Below are positions 46,761 to 56,463 of a DNA stretch of 64,000 nt, one piece after another. Numbering within the stretch: the first letter of the stretch is position 1; the number at the start of each line of letters is the position of its first letter. The notes under the pieces were generated by a model that saw nothing but the letters and a program-made list of their open reading frames with translations, was not told the origin of the DNA and ran no database searches. The position numbers were made by a program, and so were the translations under genes. The stretch comes from Verrucosispora sp. NA02020 (lineage in GTDB: Bacteria; Actinomycetota; Actinomycetes; Mycobacteriales; Micromonosporaceae), in assembly GCF_013364215.1 (NCBI RefSeq), contig NZ_CP054923.1, positions 930,001-994,000 of the forward strand. Direction: 5' to 3'.

Positions 46761-47840
46761 ATGGCCGCGAACATCGGGTATGAGGACATCGTCAAGGCGC
46801 CGAAGGCGTTGCTGCACGACCACCTGGACGGCGGTCTGCGGCCCGCGACGATCGTCGAGCTGGCCGCCGAGGTCGGTCACGAGCTGCCCACCACCGACCC
46901 GGCGGAGCTGGGGCGCTGGTTCGTGGCGGCGGCCGACTCGGGTTCGCTGGAGCGCTACCTGGAGACGTTCGCGCACACCGTGGCCGTGATGCAGACCGCT
47001 CCGGCGCTGCGCCGGGTGGCCCGGGAGTGCGCACTGGACCTCGCCGCGGACGGGGTGGTCTACGCGGAGGTGCGCTTCGCCCCGGAGCAGCACCTGGAAC
47101 GCAGTCTGAGCCTGGACGAGGTGGTCGAGGCGGTGCTGGCCGGGTTCGTCGAGGGCAGTGCGCTCGCCGCCGAGGCCGGTACGCCGATCCGGGTCGGCAC
47201 GCTACTCACCGCGATGCGGCACGCGGCGCGCTCGCAGGAGATCGCGGAGCTGGCGGTTCGCCATCGCGACCACGGGGTGGTGGGGTTCGACATCGCCGGT
47301 GCCGAGGCCGGTTTCCCGCCCACCCGGCACCTGGACGCCTTCGAGTACCTCCAGCGGGAGAACTTCCACTTCACGATCCACGCCGGTGAGGCGTTCGGGC
47401 TGCCCTCCATCTGGCAGGCGATCCAGTGGTGCGGAGCCGACCGGCTGGGCCACGGCGTACGCATCGTGGACGACATCACCGTCGGCGCGGAGCCGGTGCT
47501 CGGCCGGCTGGCCGCGTACGTGCGGGACAAGCGGATCCCGTTGGAGCTCTGCCCGTCGTCCAACGTGCAGACCGGTGCCGTGGCGTCGATCGCCGAGCAC
47601 CCCATCGGGCTGCTGCGTGACCTGCGGTTCCGGGTCACCGTGAACACCGACAACCGGCTGATGAGCGGCACCTCGGTGTCCCGGGAGATGGCGTTGCTCT
47701 GCGAGGCGTTCGGCTACGGCTGGCGTGAGGTGCAGTGGTTCACCATCAACGCGATGAAGAGCTCCTTCATCCCGTTCGACGAGCGGCTCCGGATCATCGA
47801 CGAGGTCATCAAGCCCGCGTACGCCAAGCTGCTGGCCTGA
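46761..47840 (+). CDS. add: adenosine deaminase
   Basis: Zinc amidohydrolase turning adenosine and deoxyadenosine into inosine forms; 359 residues. [15 protein letters not shown] gives the two metal histidines, [10 protein letters not shown] the third His and catalytic Glu, [11 protein letters not shown] the catalytic His, and [13 protein letters not shown] the metal Asp. It lies at the end of the nucleoside region and matches substrates the BMP importer would bring in. It has its own leaderless promoter and converges, with 15 bp between, on the uridine-kinase-like gene. Confidence 0.96.
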   Translation: MAANIGYEDIVKAPKALLHDHLDGGLRPATIVELAAEVGHELPTTDPAELGRWFVAAADSGSLERYLETFAHTVAVMQTAPALRRVARECALDLAADGVVYAEVRFAPEQHLERSLSLDEVVEAVLAGFVEGSALAAEAGTPIRVGTLLTAMRHAARSQEIAELAVRHRDHGVVGFDIAGAEAGFPPTRHLDAFEYLQRENFHFTIHAGEAFGLPSIWQAIQWCGADRLGHGVRIVDDITVGAEPVLGRLAAYVRDKRIPLELCPSSNVQTGAVASIAEHPIGLLRDLRFRVTVNTDNRLMSGTSVSREMALLCEAFGYGWREVQWFTINAMKSSFIPFDERLRIIDEVIKPAYAKLLA

Positions 47841-47855
47841 GTCTGCGGCGCCGGC

Positions 47856-48464
47856 TCACCGGGCCGGTGGGTGGCCGGGGCGGTGCAGACCGGCGACCTG
47901 ACGCAGGATCTCCCGGGCGCGGGCGGCCTCCGCGCCCAGTCCGGTCTGGCGGCGCAGCACGGCCGGCTCGGCCCGCAGCAGCGTCACGCCCCGGCGCAGC
48001 AGCACCCGGGGGCCCTTGCGCTGCTCGGCCAGGTCGCGGGCCAGTCGACGGAGGAAGGTCGCCCCGCGCGGTCGGCGCAGCGCGTACGCCCCGGCGAGCA
48101 CGCCCCGGAGTCGGCACTCCTCGACGATCTCCGCGGCGAAGATCCCTTCGGCCACGAAAAGTGGCGAGTCGGCCAGCTCGAACGGCCGATTGGCCACCCG
48201 GCGGTCCTCATTGATGGCGTATACCGGGACGTCTGCCCGACCGTCCATCGCCAGTCGGGTTATCACCTCAACGGCTGTTTCGGCGTCCCACGAGGCGGGC
48301 GACTCCCAGTCGATCTGGCCGTCTCGGCGTGGTAACGATGGGTCATCGCCATTCTTGTAGAAATCGTCCAAACAGAGCACTGGCAGGCCGGTTTGTCGCG
48401 CTACGTACGACTTCCCGGAGCCGGAGGGGCCGGCGAGCAGGACGACTCGGTGCGGGGGCTTCAT
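47856..48464 (-). CDS. uridine-kinase-like P-loop protein
   Basis: 202 residues. Walker A LLAGPSGSGKSYVAR, then LDDFYKNGDDPSLPRRDGQIDWESP, typical of uridine/cytidine kinases and phosphoribulokinase relatives, and FVAEGIFAAEIVEECR. The C-terminal third is basic and replaces the usual lid and base-binding region, so substrate is uncertain. Position beside add and the nucleoside importer supports a salvage kinase. ATG at 48464. It diverges from the conservon kinase. Confidence 0.82.
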   Translation of the reverse strand: MKPPHRVVLLAGPSGSGKSYVARQTGLPVLCLDDFYKNGDDPSLPRRDGQIDWESPASWDAETAVEVITRLAMDGRADVPVYAINEDRRVANRPFELADSPLFVAEGIFAAEIVEECRLRGVLAGAYALRRPRGATFLRRLARDLAEQRKGPRVLLRRGVTLLRAEPAVLRRQTGLGAEAARAREILRQVAGLHRPGHPPAR

Positions 48465-48658
48465 TACCTTCAGTGACTCCGAACAGACGGACCGCGATCA
48501 AATTGCGTCAACATCTCATCACACCTTTGGCTGGGGCCAACCTGGGCTTTCTCTTTCCGGAGAGGCGTGATGGAATCTCGGATGGTCCGACCCGCCGGGT
48601 CGGCTGCTGGGCGTTGTCCGCAAGACAACGCGGACGCTGCAATCACGAGGGCGGTGAC
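48465..48658. promoter_or_regulatory. divergent promoter region and leader of the conservon
   Basis: 194 bp. GCGTTGTC (48611-48618) and GACAACGC (48624-48631) form a perfect 8-bp hairpin with loop CGCAA, 28 bases before the sensor-kinase GTG, close enough to affect translation. Base composition is less GC-rich between 48490 and 48550. No gene seen. Confidence 0.4.
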
Positions 48659-51600
48659 GTGAGCAAACGACCGAAGACGGCAGGCTCCTTCCTGTCGCGT
48701 ATGGGTCGACCGGTCGGTCGGCTCCGCGACATGCCGATCTGGTCCAAGCTCGGTCTCATCATGATCGTGCCGACCATCGCCACGGTCGTCGTGGGCACGA
48801 GCGGTCTGGTCGACCACCTGGACTCGCTCAGTGACGCCAACCGGGCCGGCGACCTCGCGGAACTCATCGGGCACTCCGGTGCCCTGGTGGACGGTCTGCA
48901 GGACGAGCGGACGGCTGCCGTCCTGCTCCTCGGCGTGCCGCCGCAGTCGGCCGGGCAGGCCGAGTCGGAGGCGAAGAAGAACGCCTCCGCGCGCTACACC
49001 GATGTCGCGGGCGCCGTCGACCGGGCCACGGATCCCTACTCGTCGCAGCGCTCCGACCTCACCGACCTGCCGCCCAGCCTTCAGGATCTGTTGACGGCGA
49101 TCGACGAGCGCCTCGGTGACCTGCCGGGCACCCGGAGCCAGGTGATCAACGGCAAGTTCAAGATCACCGACACGCTCCAGTCGTACGACGAGCTGATCAA
49201 CCAGCTGCTCTCCGTGCGGGACTCGGCCAGCCAGCTCGCCGGTGACAACGACCTGAGCGACCGGATGCGTGCCTCCGCCGCCGTCGCGCGGGAGAAGGAG
49301 TGGCTCTCCGTCCGCCGGGTGGTCGTGCACCGCGCCATGATCCAGGGCGGCATGAGTTCGACCCTGCGCACCGACTACATCTCCAGCGAGACCGGCCAGC
49401 AGCAGGCGCAGCAGAGCTTCAACGCGGTCGCCACCGAGGCCGAGGCGGAGTTCCACGCCCAGACCGTCGGTGGTGGTGACCGGCGTGAGGCGACGATCTA
49501 CATCAGCCAGGTCAACGCCGACACCTCGGACACCCTCGGCGGACTCGACTTCACGCCGGAGCAGTGGGACACGGCGCTGGTCGCCAACGGTCGGCTGATC
49601 CGGTCGGTGGAGTCCAAGTTCGACTCGGACGTCGCCGCCGAGGCCGCCACCCTCCGCTCCGACGTGCAGCGGCAGGTGTTCCTGGAGACCGGCCTGCTGC
49701 TGACCACGCTGCTCTTCGCCATCTTCCTGGCGTTCCTGGTGGCCCGCTCGATGGCCCGTTCGCTGCGTGACCTCCGACAGGGCGCGCTCTCCATCGCCCA
49801 GTACGGCCTTCCCCAGGCAGTGGCCCGGCTGCGCGACCCGCAGGTCACCGGCCAGCTCTCGCCGATGCAGCTCGCCAACCAGATCGCCGAGCCGCTGCCG
49901 GTGCGCAGCAAGGACGAGTTCGGGCAGGTGACCGAGGCGTTCAACGCCGTCCACCTGGAGGCGGTCCGGACCGCCGCCGAGCAGGCCGCCCTGCGGGCAT
50001 CCGTCGCGACCATGTTCGTCAACCTCGCCCGCCGTTCCCAGATCCTGGTCGACCGGCTGATCGGCCACCTCGACCGGCTGGAGCGCGGCGAGGAGGACCC
50101 GGACCGGCTGGCCGAGCTGTTCCAGCTCGACCACCTGGCCACCCGGATGCGCCGTAACGACGAGAACCTCCTGGTCCTCGCCGGTGCCGACTCGACCCGT
50201 GTCCAGCGGGAGCCCGCCGCGCTGATCGACGTGCTCCGGGCGGCCCAGTCCGAGGTCGAGCACTACACCCGGATCGAGTTCGGCGTCATCGACCGGGACA
50301 TCGAGGTCGCCGCGCACGCCGTCAACGACCTGGTCCACCTGGTCGCCGAGCTGTTCGACAACGCGACCGCGTTCTCTCCGCCGGACTCCCAGGTGCTGGT
50401 GGAGGCCCGCCGGGTCGGTGACCGCGCCACGCTGTACGTCGAGGACCGCGGCATCGGCATCAGCGCGGAGCAGTTGACCGACCTCAACGAGCGCCTCGCC
50501 ACGCCGCCGCAGGTGGACGTCGCGGTCTCCCGGATGATGGGCCTGGTCGTGGTCGCCCGGCTGGCGTCCCGGCACGCCGTCCGGGTGGAGCTGCGTCCCG
50601 GCAACGACCGGGGCACCGTCGCCGACGTCACGTTGCCGCCGACCGTGCTGGTGCCGCGTGCGCTCTCCGGCCGTGGGCAGCAGCACCCCGCGCTGCCTCC
50701 CGCCGCCCCCCAGCCCGGCCCGGCCCCCGCGTTCGGTGGCATGCCGCCGGCGGGTCACAACGGCCACGGTCCGGGCATGCCGCAGGTTCCCACGCAGCGT
50801 CCCGGTGGCTCCGGCAACCAGGTGACCCTGGGTGGCCGACCCTTCGACCCGGCCAGCCGCAACGGTGCCGGTGCACCCGGCTTCATGGCCGGCGCGGGCA
50901 ACCTGCCCGCCTGGTCGGACCTGACCGGTGCCAGCGGTGTCCCGGGCGGCAACAACTTCGCTCCGCGGAACCCGAACGGGTCGTCGCACGACCCGCTGCC
51001 GCAGCGTCGCCATACCGACGAGCCGCACTCGGGGCAGCAGCCGACCATCCCGCGTCAGCTGCCGAGCAGCCCGGAGGCGGCTCCCTACGCGCCGCCCGCG
51101 GTGTCCGCGCCGCCGGTGCCGCCGGTCTCGTCGCCGCCGGTCTCGGGTACGCCGTACTCCGCGCCGCCGGTCTCCGGCGCCCCGGTCTCCGGGCACCCGG
51201 TCTCCGGGCACCCGGTCTCCGGTTCGCCGGTCTCGGGTGCGCCGGGCGGGTTGCCGCAGCGGCCCGTCTCGCCGGGCACCGGATACCAGCAGCCCTCGGC
51301 GCCGCCGGCCTGGCCGCCGGTCGCCGGGGAGACGGCCGCCCCGGCGGTGCCCGAGCGACTGGCCGCCGCGCTGGACATGACCACCGAACTGCCTCGGGTG
51401 TCGCGTCAGACGCCGCAGCAGACGCCGTCCGCCTGGCCGACCTCGGCGCCGCAGCCCCAGCCGACCACGCCCACGCCGCCGCAGGCCCAGAACCGGCAGC
51501 GGTACGCGGACGAGACGATGGAGCTGCCGATCTTCCGGGAGCTGGAGTCCGCGTGGTTCCGCACCCGTCGTCCGGGGCCGGAGGAGTCGGCCGGTGCCCG

Positions 51601-52150
51601 CCAGCCGGCGGCCAACGGCGCCACGACCCAGCAGATCACCGCGATCGACCCGGGTCGGCCCGCGCCGCAGCCTCCGGCCGCGCCGGCAGCCAAGCCGCCG
51701 ATGGCAGAGGCACCGACGGCCGCAGCCGCGTCCGGCGGGAACGGCGGGTTCCGTCCCAGCGGTGGCGGCGAGAACAGGCCCTCGTACCGGTCCGCGCCGC
51801 AGGATAATGTGTGGCAGACCGCGGCCGACGACGGTTGGCGGGCCGCCAGCGCGGCCAGCCAGGCGCCGGCGGCGGCCGCCGCCACCACGCAGACCGGGCT
51901 GCCGAAGCGGACGCCGATGGCCCAGCTTGTGCCGGGTGCGGTCGAGAAGCCGGCGGCCACGGTGCAGAAACGCAACCCCGAGTCGGTGCGCGGTCTGCTC
52001 TCCGCCTACCACCGGGGTGTCCAACGGGGACGTAACCACCCGTCGGACAGCAACCCGACCGGCCCGGAGGGAACTTCGGGCGGGCAGCAATCCTCGCAGT
52101 CTGGCTCAGGCCCGGTGGCCGGGAGCGGGCAGAAGGAGCAAGAAGGATGA
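48659..52150 (+). CDS. cvnA: conservon sensor histidine kinase with nitrate-sensor-type domain
   Basis: 1163 residues. Helix 1 near 30-50 ([20 protein letters not shown]), an extracytoplasmic NIT-like helical sensor (about 55-335), helix 2 near 340-360, HAMP ([13 protein letters not shown]), a dimerisation region with [20 protein letters not shown], and a HATPase domain ([20 protein letters not shown] near 557; DRGIGIS near 596). The last 450 residues are disordered, Pro/Gly/Ala-rich, with five 15-bp repeats encoding PVSGx, and short motifs SAWF, DDGWRAA and [17 protein letters not shown] at 48659. First gene of a conservon: kinase, roadblock, DUF742, GTPase, which in Streptomyces forms a membrane complex likened to eukaryotic G-protein systems. 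Confidence 0.92.
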   Translation: MSKRPKTAGSFLSRMGRPVGRLRDMPIWSKLGLIMIVPTIATVVVGTSGLVDHLDSLSDANRAGDLAELIGHSGALVDGLQDERTAAVLLLGVPPQSAGQAESEAKKNASARYTDVAGAVDRATDPYSSQRSDLTDLPPSLQDLLTAIDERLGDLPGTRSQVINGKFKITDTLQSYDELINQLLSVRDSASQLAGDNDLSDRMRASAAVAREKEWLSVRRVVVHRAMIQGGMSSTLRTDYISSETGQQQAQQSFNAVATEAEAEFHAQTVGGGDRREATIYISQVNADTSDTLGGLDFTPEQWDTALVANGRLIRSVESKFDSDVAAEAATLRSDVQRQVFLETGLLLTTLLFAIFLAFLVARSMARSLRDLRQGALSIAQYGLPQAVARLRDPQVTGQLSPMQLANQIAEPLPVRSKDEFGQVTEAFNAVHLEAVRTAAEQAALRASVATMFVNLARRSQILVDRLIGHLDRLERGEEDPDRLAELFQLDHLATRMRRNDENLLVLAGADSTRVQREPAALIDVLRAAQSEVEHYTRIEFGVIDRDIEVAAHAVNDLVHLVAELFDNATAFSPPDSQVLVEARRVGDRATLYVEDRGIGISAEQLTDLNERLATPPQVDVAVSRMMGLVVVARLASRHAVRVELRPGNDRGTVADVTLPPTVLVPRALSGRGQQHPALPPAAPQPGPAPAFGGMPPAGHNGHGPGMPQVPTQRPGGSGNQVTLGGRPFDPASRNGAGAPGFMAGAGNLPAWSDLTGASGVPGGNNFAPRNPNGSSHDPLPQRRHTDEPHSGQQPTIPRQLPSSPEAAPYAPPAVSAPPVPPVSSPPVSGTPYSAPPVSGAPVSGHPVSGHPVSGSPVSGAPGGLPQRPVSPGTGYQQPSAPPAWPPVAGETAAPAVPERLAAALDMTTELPRVSRQTPQQTPSAWPTSAPQPQPTTPTPPQAQNRQRYADETMELPIFRELESAWFRTRRPGPEESAGARQPAANGATTQQITAIDPGRPAPQPPAAPAAKPPMAEAPTAAAASGGNGGFRPSGGGENRPSYRSAPQDNVWQTAADDGWRAASAASQAPAAAAATTQTGLPKRTPMAQLVPGAVEKPAATVQKRNPESVRGLLSAYHRGVQRGRNHPSDSNPTGPEGTSGGQQSSQSGSGPVAGSGQKEQEG
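51167..51241 (+). repeat. five 15-bp tandem repeats inside cvnA
   Basis: Units CCGGTCTCCGGGCAC or close variants start at 51167, 51182, 51197, 51212 and 51227, with a further copy at 51137. They encode PVSG plus one variable residue. Copy number could vary by slippage without frameshift. Confidence 0.85.
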
Positions 52151-52551
52151 CTAGTACGCAGGATCTCGGTTGGCTGTTGGCCAACTTCGCCGATCGGGTA
52201 CCCGGTGTCGCGCACGCGGTCGCCGTCTCCGCGGACGGCCTGCTCCTGGCGTCGTCACGAGACCTTCCGCGGGACCGGGCGGACCAGCTGGCGGCCATTG
52301 CCTCCGGCCTGGTCAGCCTGACCCAGGGTGCCGCCCGCTGTTTCGAGGGAGGGGCGGTGCTGCAGACCGTGGTCGAGATGGACAACGGCTTCCTGTTCCT
52401 GATGTCGATCTCCGACGGCTCGTCGTTCGCGGTCCTCGCCGCGCGTGCCAGCGACGTGGGACAGGTCGGGTACGAGATGGCTCTGCTCGTGGACCGGGTG
52501 GGCGATGCGCTGACTCCGGCGCCACGTACCGCCGTCGGGATGATGGGCTGA
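52147..52551 (+). CDS. cvnB: roadblock/LC7 domain protein
   Basis: 134-residue roadblock/LC7 protein, small dimeric alpha-beta fold that partners small GTPases. The pattern [31 protein letters not shown], and [15 protein letters not shown] is typical. ATG at 52147 overlaps the kinase stop as ATGA. Second conservon gene; its product is thought to act between kinase and GTPase. Confidence 0.93.
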   Translation: MTSTQDLGWLLANFADRVPGVAHAVAVSADGLLLASSRDLPRDRADQLAAIASGLVSLTQGAARCFEGGAVLQTVVEMDNGFLFLMSISDGSSFAVLAARASDVGQVGYEMALLVDRVGDALTPAPRTAVGMMG

Positions 52552-52651
52552 GCGTCGCGCCAGCCGGTGGGGCGGGTGAGGCGCGAACACGACATACGAG
52601 GAGTAGCGCCGGTGCGAGCCGGTGCCGGGGACGAAGGAGGTGAGCGGCGAC

Positions 52652-53029
52652 ATGGCCGATCGTGACGAGCCGACCGGCGCTTTGGTCCGTCCATACGCCG
52701 TGACCCGCGGTCGTACCCGTCCTCGCCTCGACATCGCCCTGGAGGCGCTGGTCGAGACCACGGTGCGCGGTCGGGCCGTTGCCACAGGCAACGGCGGGCA
52801 AGGCCGAGAGCACCAGTACATCGCTGCGCTGTGTGACGGACGTGTGCAGTCGCTCGCTGAGATCGCGGCGCGTATGCAACTTCCGCTCGGCGTGGCCCGG
52901 GTGCTCATCGCCGACATGGCGACGGACGGCCTGGTCGCTATCCACGAGCCGACCATCCTGGACGACTCGGACGACGCGGTGGGCACTGAATTGCTGGAGA
53001 GGGTGCTGAGTGGACTTCGCAGGCTCTGA
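52652..53029 (+). CDS. cvnC: DUF742 protein
   Basis: 125-residue DUF742 protein, third conservon component. Opening ADRDEPTGALVRPYAVTRGRT and a winged-helix-like middle (CDGRVQSLAEIAARMQLPLGVARVLIAD, given as key segment SLAEIAARMQLPLGV). ATG at 52652 follows AAGGAGG by 11 bases, rather wide; a GTG at 52640 touches the same site and is less likely. A 100-bp gap separates it from cvnB, unusual in this tight operon, but no gene is visible there. Confidence 0.9.
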   Translation: MADRDEPTGALVRPYAVTRGRTRPRLDIALEALVETTVRGRAVATGNGGQGREHQYIAALCDGRVQSLAEIAARMQLPLGVARVLIADMATDGLVAIHEPTILDDSDDAVGTELLERVLSGLRRL

Positions 53030-53624
53030 CATGTCGCACCGTCCGCCGACCCCGAGCGGGCGCGTGACGTCGGCGAAGATCGTTATCGCCGGTGGATTTG
53101 GCGTCGGCAAGACGACGCTGGTCGGCTCGGTCTCGGAGATCACGCCGCTGACCACCGAGGCCATCATGACGTCCGCCGGTGTCGGCGTCGACGACACCCG
53201 GCAGGTGCCGGGTAAGACGACGACCACGGTGGCCATGGACTTCGGTCGTATCTCGATCGATCGTGACCTGATCCTGTACCTCTTCGGTACGCCGGGTCAG
53301 ACCCGTTTCTGGTTCATGTGGGATGAACTGGTCCGGGGCGCGATCGGCGCGGTCGTGCTGGTGGACACCCGCCGGTTGGCGGACTGCTTCGCGGCGATCG
53401 ACTTCTTCGAGCACCGGCGGCTGCCGTACCTGGTGGCCATCAACTGCTTCGACGGCATGCAGTACCACGATCCGCAGGACGTCCGGGAGGCGCTCGCTAT
53501 CTCCAGCGACGTGCCGGTGGTGGCCTGCGACGCCCGGAACCGCGAGTCGACGAAGCACGTGCTGATCTCGTTGGTCGAGTACGTGCTCACGATGCGCCGT
53601 ACCCGGGCCGTCGCTCCCGCCTGA
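53010..53624 (+). CDS. cvnD: conservon GTP-binding protein
   Basis: 204-residue small GTPase-like ATP/GTP-binding protein. G1 IVIAGGFGVGKTTLVGSVSE (about 24-43), then a G3-like FGTPGQTRF, and VAINCFDG at the G4 position; typical of MglA-like conservon GTPases. GTG at 53010 has GGAGAGGG six bases upstream and overlaps the end of cvnC by 20 bases; ATG at 53031 is possible. Ends the conservon, followed by a hairpin. Confidence 0.92.
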   Translation: MDFAGSDMSHRPPTPSGRVTSAKIVIAGGFGVGKTTLVGSVSEITPLTTEAIMTSAGVGVDDTRQVPGKTTTTVAMDFGRISIDRDLILYLFGTPGQTRFWFMWDELVRGAIGAVVLVDTRRLADCFAAIDFFEHRRLPYLVAINCFDGMQYHDPQDVREALAISSDVPVVACDARNRESTKHVLISLVEYVLTMRRTRAVAPA

Positions 53625-53636
53625 CGATCGGCTGCC

Positions 53637-53671
53637 GCGCCCGGTGCCGACCAGGAGGGCACCGGGCGCGC
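53637..53671 (+). terminator. terminator of the conservon
   Basis: Perfect 13-bp stem CGCGCCCGGTGCC (53637-53649) with its complement (53659-53671), 12 bases after the cvnD stop. Confidence 0.75.
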
Positions 53672-53975
53672 AATGCTGTCCGCAGCCCGGCCGGAGGTTC
53701 GGCGGCTCGGTCGGGCAGCCCGGCCGACCGCTCAGCTCGGGCGGCTCCAGGCCACGCCGGGTGGACCGCGAGACTGCGCAGCGTGCGTGTGGCGGCTCCG
53801 GAGCGGGCTGATGTCCCCGGGACCACCACGGCGTCCGATCGGGCCGTCACGGCGCGCTGGGCGGCGTGGATGACGCCGGCGAATGACACGGAAAGCCGCA
53901 CTGTGCGGACCACCTCCACCCCGGCGGCACGCGGTGCACGATCATGACCTGCGGGGTTGGTGCGTCGGTCATGCA
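53672..53975. other. 304-bp gap with nothing recognised
   Basis: Between the conservon terminator and the hairpin that ends the opposite-strand gene. Short open frames are Arg/Gly/Pro-rich and unlike any family. No repeat from elsewhere in the window found. Confidence 0.5.
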
Positions 53976-54013
53976 CACGCCCGGTCGACTCGATGTCGAA
54001 TCAACCGGGCGTG
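53976..54013 (-). terminator. hairpin after the 782-residue protein gene
   Basis: CACGCCCGGT (53976-53985) and ACCGGGCGTG (54004-54013) are perfect complements. On the minus strand a run of six T lies just before it, nearer the gene, rather than after, so it is a GC-type actinobacterial terminator at best. Confidence 0.5.
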
Positions 54014-54050
54014 GGTGAAAAAACGCAGGTGAGCGGGGGTGTGGCGGGCG

Positions 54051-56399
54051 TCAGGACCGGTAGCCGGCGGAACGGTACTCGTACTCCCGGTCGTCGTCGC
54101 GCTCGCCGGAGTCCCGGGTGAAGTCCCAGCCACCGGCGGACTCCCGGCCCGGTCGCCCGCCGACCGCGAAACCGCCGATCTCCTGCCCGCGACGCCAGCC
54201 GCGGAAGTAGCCGGTGGTGTTCTCGGCCAGGCTGGCCGCGTCCCGGACGATGCGCAGCGGACGCTCCTCGCGCAGCGGCGAGCCGGGCACGAGGTTGGCC
54301 TGCGGCACCCGCTTGGGCAACCCGGCCCCGGTCTCGGCACCCACCGCCGGACGGGCGGCCTGCTCGGCGGCCTCCCAACCGGTGTCGGCCAGGCTGGACC
54401 ACTCCAGGTCGGCGCTCTCGCCGTGCCCGACGAACCAGGCGGACCTGGCCTGAGCAAAGATCAACAGGTCGCCGTCGCCCTCGTCGGGGACGGGCGGCGG
54501 CCGGTGCTCCACCGGCGGCTCCGCGCGGCGCGCCGGCGGGGTGAGGTCCAACCGCTCCACCGGACGCCCGCCACGTGCCGGGTCACCCCGGTCGACCAGC
54601 CGCAGCGGCGGGGTCTCCTGGGCCGACTCGGCGGAGCTGCGCAGGGCACGGTCGGCCAGCGGCGGCGGCTCGACCAGTCGCAGCACCGGCGGCTCGGGCG
54701 GCAGGTCGTCGGCGAGCCACGGCGGGGTCACCCGACGCTCCGCGCCGAGGTCGGCGGGGGGCTGCGGTGCTTCGTGCCGCTTCCGGTCGTCGTATGCGGA
54801 GGTGACCACCGGATTGAGCGGCGAGGTGACGTCCGCCGGGTTCTCCGGGTTGTTCACCAGCGGCCAGTTGGCCCGCGATCCCGGGGGTGCCGTCGGCTCC
54901 TGATCGGGTCGGGGCGCCGGCACCGGAACGCTGAGGTCGGTGGCGCTGAACCCGGTCGGCGGTTCGCCGTTGGTCTTCGGACGCGGCGGGATGATCGTGC
55001 GCTGCCGTTCGGCCCGCGCGCTGTTGATCGCTGCGGTGGTGAGTGTCGGCCGGAACGGTTCGCCGGCCTCGGCGGGCGGCACCGTCCCGCGCTGCGAGGG
55101 CGCGATCGGCGTGATGCCGGGCGGCGGCGGGGGCGGCGTCGAGATCGGACGGTTCGTCGGGCCGTCGATGCGCGACGGGCCGGGCTCGGCGTGCGTCGAC
55201 GGCGCGGAGACGGGCGGGCCGGACATCGCAGCCGGCGTCAGCGGCATGGGTGCGACGGGCGGCGGTGCGACCGGTGCCGGGGCGACCGGCGGCGGACCGA
55301 GCGGACGCGGCGACGCGGGACCGCTGCCGGGCTGCGGCTCGGGCCGACTGCGGCGGCCACCACCGGCCGGTTCGGGCCCGGTGGGCCGGACCGGGCGCAG
55401 ACCGGGGGCGGGAGCCGGAGCGGGCGCGGCGGCGGTGGAGGGCAGCTCGCCCACCGGCTCGCCCCGTCGGGCGGCGGCCCGGCGTCCGACGGCCGGTGCG
55501 GGGTGAGCGGGGTGAGCGGTGCGGGCGTGCAGGGCGCCGACCAGCGCCTCGCAACCGGCGTCGCAGGCCCGGACCGAGGCGACCGCCTGTCGGATCGTCT
55601 CGGCGGCGGCGGAGGTGAGGGCCCGGTTGACCGTGGACCGGCGCGGCGTCTCGGAGATCGCCACCCGAAGCGCGGTGACCGCCTCGTCGATCGCGTCCGC
55701 CTCGCCCGCGCCCTCGGCCGCGAGCTGGGCGGTGACGGCGTCGGCGGTGACCGCCGCGTCACGACCGCGTCCTGCGGCGTCGGTGAGCATGCCCGGCTCG
55801 GGCAGCGCGTCCAGCACCGCCAGCGGGATCGACTCGGCCGGATCCGGGTAGGCCCGCAACGCGGCCGGGTAGAGCTCGCGCAGCACCTCGCGCAGCGCGG
55901 CTGCGGCGGAGTGCCGGCCGGCGGCCAGGGCGGCGTGCGCCGCGAGCACCTGCTTGTAACCGGCGAGGTCCCGGGGTGCCGGCAGGGTCACCGCGGAGAG
56001 GGCGCCGGCCTGGAGGGCGCGAGCCAGTCCGACAGCCCGTCGGACGGCCGGCGGGGCCTGCATCTCCTCCAAGGAGTCGTCGTCGGCGAACCGCTCGGCG
56101 AAGTCGTCGACCGAGTCGTCGTCGGCGATCGCCAGCGGACGACCGGCGGCGCTGAGCAGCGAGGTGACGGTGTGGTCGTCACTGTCGGCGGCAATCGCCG
56201 CACCGCTCGGCCCGCCTGAGCGCTCCACGAGCAGCGTGACCAGCCGGGCGTAACCCGCCGGGTCGTCGCTCACCTCGCAGACATGCAGCAGACGGCCTGC
56301 GTCGTCGACCACAGCGGACGTCAGCGTCGAACCGGCCGAGACCGGTCGGCCAGCCGGATCCGCCGAGGCCAGACCGCAGTACACGCGCACGAGCGCCAC
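54051..56399 (-). CDS. large disordered protein sharing the conservon-kinase tail motifs
   Basis: 782 residues, no family recognised. The first 300 residues look folded and mainly helical (VALVRVYCGLASAD, DDDSVDDFAERFADDDSLEE, ALRVAISETPRRSTVNRAL). The next 350 are Pro/Ala-rich and disordered. The last 130 carry IFAQARSAWF, LADTGWEAAEQA, AGLPKRVPQANLVPG and YFRGWRRGQ, collinear with motifs in the tail of CvnA 2 kb away. GTG at 56399 is chosen for the GGGAGGAGG eight bases upstream; an earlier start would overlap the next gene. No signal peptide. It may join the same assembly as the conservon proteins; that is inference. Confidence 0.8.
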   Translation of the reverse strand: MALVRVYCGLASADPAGRPVSAGSTLTSAVVDDAGRLLHVCEVSDDPAGYARLVTLLVERSGGPSGAAIAADSDDHTVTSLLSAAGRPLAIADDDSVDDFAERFADDDSLEEMQAPPAVRRAVGLARALQAGALSAVTLPAPRDLAGYKQVLAAHAALAAGRHSAAAALREVLRELYPAALRAYPDPAESIPLAVLDALPEPGMLTDAAGRGRDAAVTADAVTAQLAAEGAGEADAIDEAVTALRVAISETPRRSTVNRALTSAAAETIRQAVASVRACDAGCEALVGALHARTAHPAHPAPAVGRRAAARRGEPVGELPSTAAAPAPAPAPGLRPVRPTGPEPAGGGRRSRPEPQPGSGPASPRPLGPPPVAPAPVAPPPVAPMPLTPAAMSGPPVSAPSTHAEPGPSRIDGPTNRPISTPPPPPPGITPIAPSQRGTVPPAEAGEPFRPTLTTAAINSARAERQRTIIPPRPKTNGEPPTGFSATDLSVPVPAPRPDQEPTAPPGSRANWPLVNNPENPADVTSPLNPVVTSAYDDRKRHEAPQPPADLGAERRVTPPWLADDLPPEPPVLRLVEPPPLADRALRSSAESAQETPPLRLVDRGDPARGGRPVERLDLTPPARRAEPPVEHRPPPVPDEGDGDLLIFAQARSAWFVGHGESADLEWSSLADTGWEAAEQAARPAVGAETGAGLPKRVPQANLVPGSPLREERPLRIVRDAASLAENTTGYFRGWRRGQEIGGFAVGGRPGRESAGGWDFTRDSGERDDDREYEYRSAGYRS

Positions 56400-56463
56400 G
56401 GCGTCGTCCTCCTCCCGGAACACAGGGTCTTCTCTGCCAGAGACTGATGCTCCCTGGTGCGCG

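Noticed and set aside
48470..52090. 1206-codon open frame antisense to the conservon kinase, and similar long antisense frames at 16483-19818 and 57684-60767
   Set aside because: They mirror strongly GC-biased third codon positions of real genes; their translations are Arg/Gly/Asp/His-rich with no domain, whereas the opposite strand encodes clear families.
53673..53873. 66-codon open frame after the conservon
   Set aside because: Arg/Pro-rich translation with no family, overlaps the region after a strong terminator, no ribosome-binding site.
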